Part shown: positions 46,507-57,685 of the stretch, one piece after another
How the letters are laid out: each line of letters opens with the position of its first letter
Numbering within the stretch: position 1 is the stretch's first letter
NCBI GenBank assembly: GCA_034509755.1
Contig: CM067559.1
Location: forward strand, 17,466,501 to 17,530,500
DNA: 64,000 bases
Source of the DNA: Anisodus tanguticus
Lineage: Eukaryota; Streptophyta; Magnoliopsida; Solanales; Solanaceae
Reading direction: 5' to 3'
Translations under genes and position numbers: made by a program
The notes under the pieces: generated by a model
Told to the model about the DNA's origin: nothing
The model's database searches: none
What the model saw: only the letters and a program-made list of their open reading frames with translations

Positions 46507-46690
46507 TAGTTTCCCAGAGAGCTGTCGTATCTTTAGTAGTAGTGTTGATTGAATCATTAGTTAAGACCACACATTGTAATGGCATGAGGTAAGCTCATGG
46601 AGGCTACTTGTTTTCACAATCCACACGTGCTTATTCCCTTTCATGCACACTCTTTTGCTTCACATGATTTTCCAGCTTGGAAATATATAT

Positions 46691-46706
46691 AGTCAAAACT
46701 AGTCAA
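46691..46706 (-). promoter_or_regulatory. Paired W-boxes upstream of copy B
   Basis: Two TTGACT motifs on the minus strand, 10 bp apart, identical in spacing to copy A. The MITE has moved them about 390 bp further from the TATA box. Confidence 0.4.
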
Positions 46707-46728
46707 AAAAGCAAAGCACAAGAAAATA

Positions 46729-47226
46729 ATAGTTATATGACACATGACTTCTCCTTTTAATTATTTTTAAAAAAATGACATTTTAAAATTTGAAAATAAT
46801 TAACTTTACAATCTTTATTTTACTATTGAAGAGAAGTTTTTATAATCATACAAATATCATATCATGCTTTAGATCATAAGTTTCAAAGGTGTTAATCTGT
46901 ATCAATTCAAACGTAGCTAGCACCTTTTAACAAGGTACCGATCTGGGTTTATTTTTGTGTCTTAATTATACAGTTTTTTTGTTGTGTAAATTAGTTGATG
47001 TTTGTTAAGATTGTGAAGTTAATATACTTTTTATACGTATAATCAACAATAACCCAAGTGGAACATTCTAACAGTATTTGTTTTGGTTATATATAGTGTT
47101 AGCATCGAGTTTCTATTTTGTTCTATGAAAAAAAGAGAACAAGAAAAGGAAACTAAGTACTAAAAGAGGAGCATCTTCGGATTTTTCAGAATGAAGTTAT
47201 AAAAGTGAGAGATCGAATAGATGTTT
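46729..47226. other. Stretch without a recognised gene
   Basis: Strongly AT-rich. No reading frame or repeat border recognised. Confidence 0.4.
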
Positions 47227-47475
47227 TTGTATGGTGAAGCTAATACTCTTTTTGTTTCATTTATGTGAAATTATTATTTTTAGTCTGTTTAATAAAAATG
47301 ATATCTTTCTCTTTTTTGGAAATTATTTAATTTTAACATCCTCAATTTACTCTTAATGACATGCCTTATTGGAACACACTTGATATAAATGAAAAGACAT
47401 GTAGAACTTTCACTATCAATACTCATTTAAAAGGGTAATTAATTTTGGAACTTGATATAAATGAAAAGACATGAC
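47227..47475. repeat. Remnant of a common MITE-like repeat
   Basis: tactctttttgtttcatttatgtga resembles the TACTCCCTCCGTTTCA-type repeat common in Solanaceae. Inside, acttgatataaatgaaaagacatg occurs twice (47383 and 47453). Borders are unclear. Confidence 0.4.
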
Positions 47476-47879
47476 CAACTTATGACTTTGGACTGATTTT
47501 GGTTTATAAACACTTTGATATTTACCAAACACATAAATAAATCAAAAAATACTCAGAAGTCTATTAGATCGGCTTATAAACTTAGCCAAACAAGCTAACA
47601 TGTTCAATCGTTTGTTTGGTCGCCCCAAATTTCCTCAACGGATCATATTTCACTGGTAGAAATGCATTTGAAAAACTCTACTGTATTTGAGGATCTTATT
47701 TCTCAACTCCTCTACATCCTCAGCCACGACGAGAAGTGTTTTCATGATCATTCACATAGGGGGTGTAACCTCATACTAGGTGCTAACATGAGCACACATT
47801 GCTCAAAAGCAATTAATTTTAAAAGAAAGGTCTTGCTACCTTTGTGAATAATGAACTTCAGAAGTACATATATCCAAAC
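47476..47879. other. Stretch without a recognised gene
   Basis: AT-rich. A 61-codon frame at 47662-47847 resembles nothing I know and has no upstream promoter-like sequence; I do not call it a gene. Confidence 0.35.
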
Positions 47880-48840
47880 AAAGAGTTGGGCTCAAAGGTA
47901 ACAACTTAGGTCGATCTAGATTTCGCAGCTCGAAGTAGCATTACGTCATTTGATCGAAACATAACACCCTTCCTTTGAGAAAACGAGATACCAAAAAATA
48001 ATGTGTTTTACCTTATAAAATTAAAATAAGTTGAGTTTTCCCTTCTACTCCCGGGTATTGAAACGGGGTGCTTTGGTACTAGACTAGTCAGAAGAGCCAT
48101 AATCACAGGGGAAGAAAGGCGTTGATCTTTTTATCCTTCACCAACAAGTAGAGCCGATACTGAAAAACCCCATACCTTTTTCATTCAAACGAGAGTATGA
48201 CTCCACTCTTAGTCTCAATGTGGCTTATACTAGTAGAAGGCGTAAGAATGCTAGAACACTGCTCAATACTGGATAATTCATGTTCGTGGGTCTGCAGCAA
48301 TCACTGACTTTTAGGGTGCAGCAACTAAAGAGGTAGCGAGACTAAGCGCAATTTCAGGAAGAGTTGGATCCTTTCCTTCTTCAGGGCTCGAGATATGGAA
48401 TGGATAGGGCCCCACAAGTTATGAATTTGCCACTGGGGAATTCACATGAAAGGGAACGAGAAATTCTCAACAAAAAGTGCTCTCTGAACCGAACGTGAAA
48501 GTAGTTTTCTATCAGACGGTTTTTTCTGTAACTCTACTTTCTACTTGGATTAAATAACCAAAAAGGTCTGATCTCAGCCATTCCACACACTTCCTAGCAG
48601 AGAGATGGTTATCTGAAGTGAATTCACTCTTTGTAATAGATGTTGAATCTGTTGTGCCCTATTGACTAAGGAGGGGGCGGACACAACAGCTACATGAACT
48701 CCTTCTTTTCAGTTGTTGTCAGCACTTTTTCGAGCTTAGTCGAAATTTTTTATAAGAATGGGCAGGCAAATTCCGAAGTCAGTTATCCCAATAGGCAGGG
48801 CATCACGAGGAGAGGGCCCTCATCATACTATGAGTAATGA
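47880..48840. other. Probable mitochondrial DNA insertion (NUMT)
   Basis: Base composition changes to nearly even, without the AT runs of the surroundings, and the sequence has the look of plant mitochondrial intergenic and intron DNA. The best marker is 48486-48521: on the minus strand it reads GAACCGTCTGATAG-like, a short hairpin loop and CACGTTCGGTTCAG, the pattern of group II intron domain V common in plant mitochondrial genes. Borders are estimated from composition. A decayed nuclear gene remains possible. Confidence 0.5.
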
Positions 48841-48990
48841 TTATGACCCATATTGACCGGTTTTTTATGTATGTAATTAATACTAGTAGCTTAGTTAAAA
48901 GTATTTTTATAATAATAAATGAATTTAAATTTGTTGAAAATATTGTTAGAGTCGCTCAATTAAATAAACTTTCTTTTTTAGGAAGATAGT

Positions 48991-49525
48991 TGTTTTTCGG
49001 TGAAATTGATCCTAACTAAAAATACAGTTAGACATTTATATTTTAGGGTTTAAAGATAAGTAGGTTGTATGTGATCAGGAGAACTCCTTAATGAGTCCGG
49101 TATTACGAGCTAGGTTATGGATGTATAGAATAAAAGACTAAGTAAATATAAGAATAAACAAGTAAAATTAGTAAATGAGCTAGATTCGGAATGAACAATG
49201 AGAAATAATGAACATGTGCTTTGTTTGGTATATTTCTCTGAGAGAGAGATCTTGGTTACAAGTATAAGCTTAGAGGATACAATGTGTCTTTCCTTCCCTT
49301 CTAAGTCATTTATATATAAGACAAAACTAGACTATTATACTCCTCTAAAGTTATGACGACGTGAGCATGCTAATCTTATCGTACCCACGTGCGTCGTGAT
49401 GTTCTGATCTAGGAGAGCTGATGTGATGAGAGTTGTTGGGAGTGAGAGACAGGTTGTGTGGAGACTCGGGACCGCTGGAGTTTTCAGATATATTAAATGA
49501 CCCAGAGGCATTCTCACCCAATACA
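48991..49525 (-). repeat. Candidate 3' LTR of the Tat element
   Basis: On the minus strand it starts TGTATTGGGTGAGAATGCC at 49525 right after a GTGGGGGAC purine tract (49538-49530) and would end ...GAAAAACA at 48991. 535 bp. There is no second LTR in the window to confirm the borders. Confidence 0.45.
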
Positions 49526-49771
49526 AATAGTCCCCCACATTTCGAGCCCTTCATTCCATGAGTCCGGGAAGTGGAAGTGTCTTGTGCACCTTTTTAAAAC
49601 TTTTCATAGGAACTGAAACATCACATCTTTTCCCATGATTAGATGTTTTGTTAGGTGGACATTAAATGCATTCAGTCACTCACTCGACGACGCCCTTTCT
49701 GAGACATTGATTGGCATCTACTGACAGGGCACACCACTTCACTTTCCAAGGTTAATCATTACCCCACAAGG

Positions 49772-49781
49772 CTATATAAAT
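49772..49781 (+). promoter_or_regulatory. TATA box of the antisense gene in the Tat element
   Basis: ctatataaat on the plus strand, 92 bp before the ATG at 49873, followed by a pyrimidine-rich leader. It is outside the candidate LTR. Confidence 0.45.
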
Positions 49782-49872
49782 CGACGACTCCTATCATTTA
49801 CCCACATCCCTACTCTCGTTTCATATTCTTAAGTAATCTCAATTTCTTGTTTCTTCAAACCCAATTCTCATC

Positions 49873-51898
49873 ATGTCTACTTCCCTATCTTCTTCTTCTT
49901 CATTGTACTATCTTACCCTCGCCAGAATGCGAGAAGAACTCGATGCTAATGCGGTGACTTCCACCCAGCATCGTCCATCTCGTACTAGTATTACCCGATC
50001 CATCGATATGGGTTCCGTTGCCTCTGAGATTATCCCTCCTAGTTTTATTTTTGAGAGGGATTTTCGAGTCAACCTTCGCTATGAGTCCGTAGAAGGTATG
50101 TCTTCACTGATTGATCACTCCATCATTCCCCAGGTCTACATCGACTGTCGATGAGGCCTTGATGTAGAAATATTTCCTCCTCCTGACAATGCGAGTATCA
50201 CTTTGCACATCCCCGAGATGTCTATGATTTACACCTACCCGTTTACTATTGTTTTTGGCCGCCCAGTTCACTGGGTCATAGAGGCCTTTTGTCGACGTTA
50301 CGACGTATGTCTGGGGAAACTGGCCCTACAAACTTGGAGAATAGTCCGCTTTCTGTAGCACTTGGTGAATCTCGCCCACTTGTCCTTCACTTTGGATTAT
50401 CTGATCCACTTATACGCCCCCTAGTACCTTCACGGGGAGGGGGGGATAATAAATTTAGCTCTTCGGGGCTTTAGAGCCCTTATTACCAACGATGAAAATG
50501 ATCATGACCGAGGATGGTGTGATCAATTTTTGATGATCCATACCTATCGTCTTTATGACGCTGATTTCGGTCCTCTGTCAGATAGTGGAGAAACTCTTAT
50601 GAATACATGTGTCTTAACCTTCCGCATTTTCTCTATTTTCTTCATAGTCATATTTGTTTTATTCCTCTAGAGGCCTCAGTGGTGCTTGACATTTTTGGCT
50701 AGGTGATGGGCTTACTCTGGGCCTCCTATGGTGTTGAGCTCTCTTGGAAGGCTATTTATGCTGATAATGGAGAGGAAAATGTCACGGTAAGTCCTTTTTT
50801 TATTATTTTTATGTCTTTGTCAATCATGCCTTGGAATGCCATTCTAATCCCTTTCTGCTTTTGTAAGGTCCCCCGCCCGAGGGGGTTTCAACTAGGAAAG
50901 TGCCTTCCCGGGATGAGGCCCGTCCTCACATCGCTAGGGTTGTTGAAGAGGCAAGAAAGAATAGAAAGCGTGTGCTTCCTGATGATGACGGGACATCTTC
51001 CTCTGGAATTTTCCCACATGTAAGAAGCGTTGCCGATAGTATTGGAGAGAAGAGATGTAGAGGGTAGTACACGTAGAAAATGATGAAGGAGAGGTTTTAG
51101 AGGCTGAAGATGTGAGGGCCCCTTCCATCAAAGTTGTTGCGGATCCAGGAGTCAGTAAAGGACAATCCGGGAGTGCAGGGGTGATGATATAGGTGCAGGC
51201 CCCTCGGCTCCACCGTCTCCTACTACTACTTTAGACCTTGGTTTGGAGGCCTCCTTAGTCCATCTATCGAGCATATTTCTTCAGGTAACATGAGTCATTG
51301 TACCCCATATCATTTGTTTTTCTTTTATGGAGAATGCAGGCGATAATTTTACTTTATTCTGGTATGTTTCCAGGGTCATGTCCCTGCTTCCTATGCCATC
51401 GATCTTTTGAAGAGTATTCCCTTATTCTCCTGATATGTAGAGATGTTAACAGAGGAGAACCAGTGCCTCTAAAATGAGATTGCTAAGCTTCAGTCCGATC
51501 ATAGATATCTCTAGGATTCAAGGATCACTTTGGAGATTCAGTGGGAAGAGGCTAAGTGGCGATTCAGGAGGAGACTTTTCGGACCATGACTTAGGCTCCC
51601 CAGTTGATGGGAGAGATGGTGGTTCAGGTGGAGGCGAAGTGAGAATCCACTAGGGGACAGACGCAAGTACTTAAGGCTTTCCGTGCTCAGATCTGAGCCT
51701 GAAATCAGCGCCTAACATTTCATTAGGAGGCTGACCAAAAAAGAGCCACATTGATATGGGATTATATGAAGGATAGATGCAGAGGTGGACCTGGTCGCAG
51801 CTGAGGCTGATATGGATGAGCTTCGTAAAGACACGTCTTTCTCCACCGACGCTTCTGTTGGTTCCTCAGGTGGTGAGAATGCCCCTCCACTGGCTTAA
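49873..51898 (+). pseudogene. Extra antisense gene of the Tat element
   Basis: Starts MSTSLSSSSSLYYLTLARMREELDAN. The frame continues past a TGA at 50152 with LDVEIFPPPDN, SMIYTYPFTIVFGRPVHWVI, AFCRRYDVCLGKLALQTWRIVRF, LAHLSFTLDYLIHLY and ALITNDENDHDRGWCDQFLM, with only a few in-frame stops up to 50690. A possible intron runs from gtaagt at 50788 to tttgtaag at about 50868. After it come PEGVSTRKVPSRDEARPHIA and RKRVLPDDDGTSSSG. Later pieces (51430-51560) are coiled-coil-like: LTEENQC, NEIAKLQSDH. The end is AEADMDELRKDTSFSTDAS to a TAA at 51896-51898. The YPF..G..P...VI.AFCRRY pattern recalls uncharacterised plant proteins annotated as retrotransposon-associated. It faces the integrase gene end to end. 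Antisense extra ORFs at this place have been reported for Tat elements; the function is unknown. Confidence 0.7.
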
Positions 51899-53324
51899 CA
51901 TTGATGAATTTGTTGTGGGCCTGTGCGCCCTTTTATGAATGTTTCTTGCTACTGTTTCGGCCCGCATGCTATTTTTTGTGTTTGATGGATATTTCCAGGC
52001 TTGTGTGCCTATTTGACTTTTGGTATAGAGCCTTTGTGCTCCTATTTTGTTGGATTCTCGGGAACTGTGTGCCTACAAAAAGTTGTTGTTATGAGTGCTT
52101 ACGCTCTTTTTATGTTAATGACAATTATCGATTTGCCTCTTTTCTCATTTTTTCAATCTTTGACATGCACTTTGATTTTTACAACAATTGTGATGACATA
52201 ATATCCTGTTGGCTTTTTAATTTGCACTTAACCGTTGAGGCATGACTGCTATGACCGTCTACCAAAACTATGCTAATATTCGACAAGTTGATGTGTGATG
52301 GCCGGTGCACGCTCATGTAATTTTTGCATTTTGTGTTTGAGGTCATCATACATTAAGCCAATCTAGAAATGTCACATCCAGGAATGCTTGCTCAAATTGG
52401 GATTTAAGTCATCCAATTTTGAAATAGATGAGGATACTATATTTTCGGTGTTGATAGGAAAGACGTCTCAACCCAATGTAAAGGCATAAAAGTTCAAAGA
52501 ACTTGCACACTCAAAGGCTCTATGGATGTGATGTGTTAGAAGTGATTTTACGGGCCATACGGCTTTCGAGTTTGGTTTTCCCCCGAATGTTTTTTCAATG
52601 TACAACTCAATAAAAAAAATGAGTGAAAGCTTTTTTTATTTCATTTTTTGAGATTACGAGGGACAACTAGTCCTGCGTATACATGATCCCTCTTCAGGGG
52701 TTTTACAAGATTACAAAAAGACCGGGCTAGTGCAGTGACTGCCAGCAGTTCCTGTTCGGAAAAGTTCATCCTTGAAGAAATCTTGCCTTTAGAGTATACA
52801 AATATGTCATCTCCCCTAGAACTCAGGTGCGAGGTACCGAAGAATCTAGTTCCGGGATATGCGTCGATACGCCAAGCCTGATGGTCTTTTGAGTTGTTGC
52901 CTTCTTAAAAACCTTGTCAGGAAAACCCAATTGGGACAAAACCTTGGTCAAAGAAAATAGTGTAACGTGTATCCGTCCCCTCTCGGGGGGATTCTGGTTT
53001 CGTGGGCAGTCCCTGTCAAGGAGAGAGACTATTAACTGAAAAATAAATGCTTTTTAAAGACAAGACATACCTGCCTTTTTTTTAAACGAAGAATCTCTTT
53101 TCGTGGCTAACATTACAACTATTCTTCAGTTCTTTCCCGGACTCGTCTTTGATCCGGTAGGATCCTTATCCCGTGATTCCTATTATTTGATACGGTCCTT
53201 CCCAGTTTCCTCCCATCTTACCCGCATTCGGATCCCTGGTTGTAAGAGTAACCTTTTAGAGGACATAGTCCTCGATTTAAAAATGTCTCAAATTTGTCTT
53301 CCTTTTAAAGTACCTCTCTACTAT
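51899..53324 (-). mobile_element. Tat element, region between integrase and antisense gene
   Basis: No preserved frame. On the minus strand 52650-53030 includes GACCAAGGTTTTGTCCCAA..GGGTTTTCCTGACAAGG, a phrase common near the 3' end of plant LTR retrotransposons. The hydrophobic plus frame 51901-52245 lies over AT/T-rich sequence and is probably chance. Confidence 0.5.
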
Positions 53325-54190
53325 TTACTTTTGTTCAGTCGAACGTACGAAATCCAGCTCTCTGCGTTTCTCCAATAACTCCAAACCTACCGTCATTGCT
53401 TCATTGTTAGATTCTTCGGTGGCCTGGGTGTATCGGAAATTGGGTTCCCCAACTTCCACGGGTATCAGGGCCTCGACTTCATAGACCAGGGAAAAAGGGG
53501 TTTTTCCGGTGCTTGTCTTGGCCGTGGTCCTGTAAGCCCACGACACCCCATGTAACTCTTTCGGCTATTTTTTGATCTTTCCAACCTCTTCTTGATGCTT
53601 TGGATGATGGTTTTGTTAATCGACTCAACTTGTCCATTTGCGAACGAGTGATAAGGTGACGATGTGACTCTTTTGATGTTCAACCCCTCCAAGAATTTGG
53701 TAACCTTTTTTCCCAAAAACTGTCGACTGTTGTCACAAGCGATCTCATTTGGTATTCCGAATCGGCAAATAATGTGGTGCCAAATGAAATGTATGACCTG
53801 CTTCTCCCAAACCCTTTTATATGTTTTAGCCTCCACCCATTTTGAGAAATAATCTATCAGGATCAGTAAAAACCTTACCTTTCCTACAGCTCCCGACAAT
53901 GGCCCCACAATGTCCATCCCCCATTTCATAAATGGCCACGGGACCACCACCGAATGGAGTGGTTCAGCGGGTTGATGTATCAAAGGGGAGTGTTATTGGC
54001 ATTTCTCACACTTTCGAACATAGGCCTTGGTGTCATCTTCCATCCGAGACCAAAAGTAGTTATCCCTCATTATCTTTCTTATCAACGAGTCATATCTGGA
54101 ATGATTTCCTCAATTTCCCTCGTGTATCTCCTTCATCACGTAGTCGACCTTTGTTGGTCCTAAGCATTTAGCCAAGAGCTCGAGGTAGGA
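53325..54190 (-). pseudogene. Integrase of the Tat element
   Basis: The zinc-binding N-terminus reads EIHEGN.GNHS and VRKCEKCQ (54150-53990). The core shows PFMKWGMDIVGPLSG (first D), GIPNEIACDNSRQFLG (second D) and HSFANGQVESINKTI (E). After a frameshift near 53530 MSWAYRTTAKTSTGKTPFSLVYEVEALIPVEVG finishes the domain. Stops at 53984 and the frameshift break it. Its upstream end is cut by the solo LTR. Confidence 0.9.
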
Positions 54191-54191
54191 C

Positions 54192-56281
54192 TGTTATACC
54201 CCATAGTTCACGTTCTATTGTGTCGTTGATAAATATTGATGTCTCAGAGTGAGGTAGGGCCTTACGAAAGGATTACGACTTGTCTATGGAAGTTTCAGGG
54301 TGTTGAGAAGTCAAACGGATCAAAGAAAGTACATTTCGACAAAATTAAAAAACTGGGAAATTTGACGGAAAGGTCGACGGATCGTTAAATGTTTGGCGGA
54401 CCATCAATTTTCCAACTCTGAGCCATCAAATACCCTGTTAGTTTGACAGAAAGATTGACGGACCGTCGAGTATTTTATGGTACCGTCAATCCTACTGTCG
54501 AATTATGGCGGGGGAGAATTGTTTTGGGTTAAAAGCGGGTTCAGTCGATTTTTCCTCATTATTTCCACAAAATCAGATTTCCATGCTCTCCAAACCCTCT
54601 CTATCATAACTTATCATTCCTAGATCAAATCAAATCCGAAATACATTTGATTAACGTGATAATCCCTGCGGATATCATAGAAATCCTCTTCTCCATAAGG
54701 AATCAATTTTGGAAACCCTTGGAGATGAAATAGCCCACTGTTTTATGATGATTTTTGAGGCGTAAAGGTAAGATTTAACCTCATTTATCTATAATTGTGA
54801 TTAATCGATGATTCGGGGTAAATTGTGAAAGGATTTTCGTAATTGAAACCCGTAACCCTATGAAATCATGATGATAAGATTTGTGGGTTGTTTTGCTTGA
54901 ATTAGGAGTTGGTATTGATAAGTAATTTGATTGTTGGTATTATAAAACTATTAAAAGATGTTTCATAGGATCGTGGGATCAAATTACCTAAGGTGTACGA
55001 GGACTTGTAAAACAAATGTCACTTCAAGATTTCTTTGACAAATATGGATTCGGTGTTGATATCAACCCTTTCTTTTCTATAGATAACTATCGTAAGGTGT
55101 ACGAGGACTTGTAAAACAAATGTCACTTCAAGAATAATGTATGTAAGGGAAACCTTCTTTCTTGGCATGACTTGATACATCGTTTCCTCGGATAGAAATC
55201 TTTTGGAAAAATGACGTAACAAAAAGTTTCTTTGACAAATCAATCATGGCTCTTGAGTACTTTCTTATCTGTAGCATCTCTCAGGATGTGTAAGCCCCAA
55301 ATATTCATATCAATATTCTTGAACGTAGCACCAATGACAATAGTCAGAGGATAACGACAATAGGTCACTCTGGCTCTGCTTGTGGTATCTGATAGAGTCT
55401 GTCTTGCATTGCACTTATATATATGTATTTATTTTCTTATCGAGCTGCGCTATAGTCAGCCATGTACGACACGTAGATGTGCACCCAACTGCAGTTAGTT
55501 TGATATCAGACATTATCGAGTCACATATTTGGGCTGGGTACGATCGACTCCTCATCGAGGCCAAGTATAATATATATATATATAGTATGATATGATTTGT
55601 CCAACAGAGGCATGATATTTACAGACATGCATATATATGTTTCTGATTATGACAGAGTAGGCCCTTGGAGGTTGTTATGAGTTTCAGTTTAATTCTTATC
55701 TCTACATCTCTCATGTTATATCTCATGTTTACATATGTTACCCGCCATATATACTCAGTACATCTTTCGTATTGATGCCCTTCTCTGGGGCACTGTGTTC
55801 ATGCCTGCAAGTATAGATAGACAGTGCGGTGCTCCTCCTCGGTAGGTGATCTGCTCAGCTGTGATTGTCACACTTTTTTCTCTCGGAGTTACATCTTACA
55901 GGAGTCTTAGGTACTGATGCATGTGCTACTTATGTTTTGGGTATGGCAGGGCCTGTCCCGATATGTTGTTGTATATATGTCACTCTTACATGCTTGCAGA
56001 CCTGTGTATAGTAGGTGTTGGTATGTCATGACCTTGTTGGTCCTTTTGTTAATAGTATACTCATATTGTGTCCTTGTCAGCCATCGCTATCTATTCATAT
56101 GTATATAACCTGCTGGAACTCTTCTGCGTGTAGGTATCTTTCAGTCTCGTCATATATGGTTAGTTGGAGGCCTTGTCGGCCCAAGTTTCATATTTCAGGG
56201 TTTGGACACTATAATGGTATGCTCAGGCCTTCGAGAACTGGGTGTTGGCCACACCTCCAGGCCCAAGGCTGGGGTGTGACA
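54192..56281 (+). mobile_element. Solo gypsy LTR inside the Tat element
   Basis: 2090 bp, TGTTATACCCCATAGTTC ... GGCTGGGGTGTGACA. The flanks aggac (54187-54191) and aagac (56282-56286) match in four of five bases as a TSD. The Tat pol continues on both sides (second RNase H to the right, integrase to the left). The U3 part has repeated gacggaccgtc-like words (54360-54510). A perfect 41 bp direct repeat is at 54989-55029 and 55093-55133. Confidence 0.85.
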
Positions 56282-56335
56282 AAGACCTTCTGTACAACTT
56301 TTCATCATGTATGCAATATCTGGACGCCTTGGTTG

Positions 56336-56872
56336 TCAAAACTCGTGCATCTCTACTGACTTCTGAAAAGTCTCATTCTGTAAGTAGTTGATGATGTCAT
56401 TCCGCCAATCCCAAGTTTGGCTAGTAGAATTTAGCTCGTGCATTCCAGGATATAGGACCGAAAACAAGAGATGGAATACGGATTCCAATTCTCCTTTAGT
56501 TGCCCCTGACGAAGAGCCTAGGTTAGCCAATGCATCAACTTCAAAGAGCATTTCTTGAAGGATCTGCACCACTTTCCACTTCCTGAACCGGGTCAACAAA
56601 GTGGTGGCTTTGCTTAAGTATTCATGCATTCGACTATATTTATCCTCATATTTGCTCAGTATTTGATTAACAATCAGTTGTGAATCACTTTTGAGCTCGC
56701 TATTTTCAGCTCCGAGTCCTCGGTCCAATTCCAAACCTGCAAATGTGGCCTTATTGTTAGTTAAAGAAATATATTTAATAGTTTGTCTGACTGTAACCCC
56801 TGATGGAGCAATAAGGACAATCCCCAGCTCAGTACCCTTCGTTCTTGTGGGCCCATCCGTAATAGGACCCAT
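56336..56872 (-). pseudogene. Second (archaeal-type) RNase H of the Tat element
   Basis: 178 codons open: MGPITDGPTRTKGTELGIVLIAPSG, then KYISLTNNKATFAGLELDRGLG, ELKSDSQLIVNQILSKYE and the C-terminal VDALANLGSS. This is the RVT_3/RNase H I pattern; family motifs are D.S, NN.AE.E, SDSQL and ADALA. Here the site residues have partly changed (NNKATFAGLE for NNEAEYEAL, VDAL for ADAL). This extra domain lies between the normal RNase H and integrase only in the Tat lineage. Confidence 0.85.
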
Positions 56873-57016
56873 TCCCAGGATGTTATTTCAATTTCCCGCA
56901 GCGCCTTCGTATGAGCATGGGGCATCATGCCAGGACTGTAATCAGCCACAAAGTCGGCCAACGACTGAGACTTGATAGCGATCCGGGGTAGATAAGTAAT
57001 ATTGTACCCGCAAATT

Positions 57017-57319
57017 TTAATCGACCAGCCTACCCGAGAGTTCGGGTTTGTGCAAGATATTCCTTAAAGGGAAACTGTTGACTACACATATGGGGTGACA
57101 TCGAAAATATGGCCTCAGTTTATGAGACACAACAACTAGTGCCAAATCTAATTTCTCAAGGTAAGGGTAGGGGGCTTCAGCCTCGGTTAAAGCCTTGCTA
57201 GTATAATAAATAGGAGATTGCGTACCTTTTTCTTCTCGAACGAGCACATCACTTATAGCGGTTTCAGATACAACAAGATAAATCAACAAGAGTTCTCTTT
57301 CATCCAGTATTGCTAGCAA
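57017..57319 (-). pseudogene. RNase H of the Tat element
   Basis: LLIYLVVSETAISDVLVREEKGTQSPIYYTSKALTEAEAPYPYLEKLDLALVV and FRCHPICVVNSFPLRNILHKPELSGRLV. The usual first aspartate is replaced (LYLAVS type, as normal for Tat elements, where the second RNase H is thought to do the work). A frame break separates it from RT. Confidence 0.85.
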
Positions 57320-57685
57320 GGGTGGATTTGTCAGTTATCTTTTCAGGTCCTTCAGTGCTTGTTGGCATTCCGGGGTCCATTAGAAGTATTTCTTTTTCTT
57401 TAGTAGGTCGAATAATTTCTGACATCACTCAAATGACCTCGATATAAATCTCCCGAGCTCAGTTATTCTCCCAGTCAAACGTTGCACTTCTCAAGCATTA
57501 GTGAGTACGTTCGATATTCGTCATATTGCCCGGATATGATCCCGGTTGGCCTTAATGCCCCTATTTGATACTATGAATCCTAGGAACTTTCCTGAGCCGA
57601 CTCCAAAAGCGCACTTCTCTGAATTTAGCTTGAGGTTATATTCAGGGAAAATCCCAAATATTTCCTGCAAATGTCTAATATGTTC

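Larger units (their letters stand above)
45374..46728. repeat. Duplicated segment, copy B (partner 1126-2155)
   Basis: Same orientation and order as copy A: 3' flank, small reading frame, TATA region, upstream agtcaa pair. It is longer than copy A mainly because of the 387 bp MITE at 46120-46506. Confidence 0.85.

Noticed and set aside
46157..46585. 142-codon minus-strand frame
   Set aside because: It lies mostly inside the MITE, crosses its border and has no similarity.
47662..47847. 61-codon frame as a small gene
   Set aside because: No second copy, no recognisable motif and no promoter; unlike the 47-aa pair there is no evidence of selection.
51901..52245. Hydrophobic 114-codon frame, possible membrane protein
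   Set aside because: T-rich sequence gives Phe/Leu/Cys codons by composition; it follows the stop of the antisense gene and has no motif.
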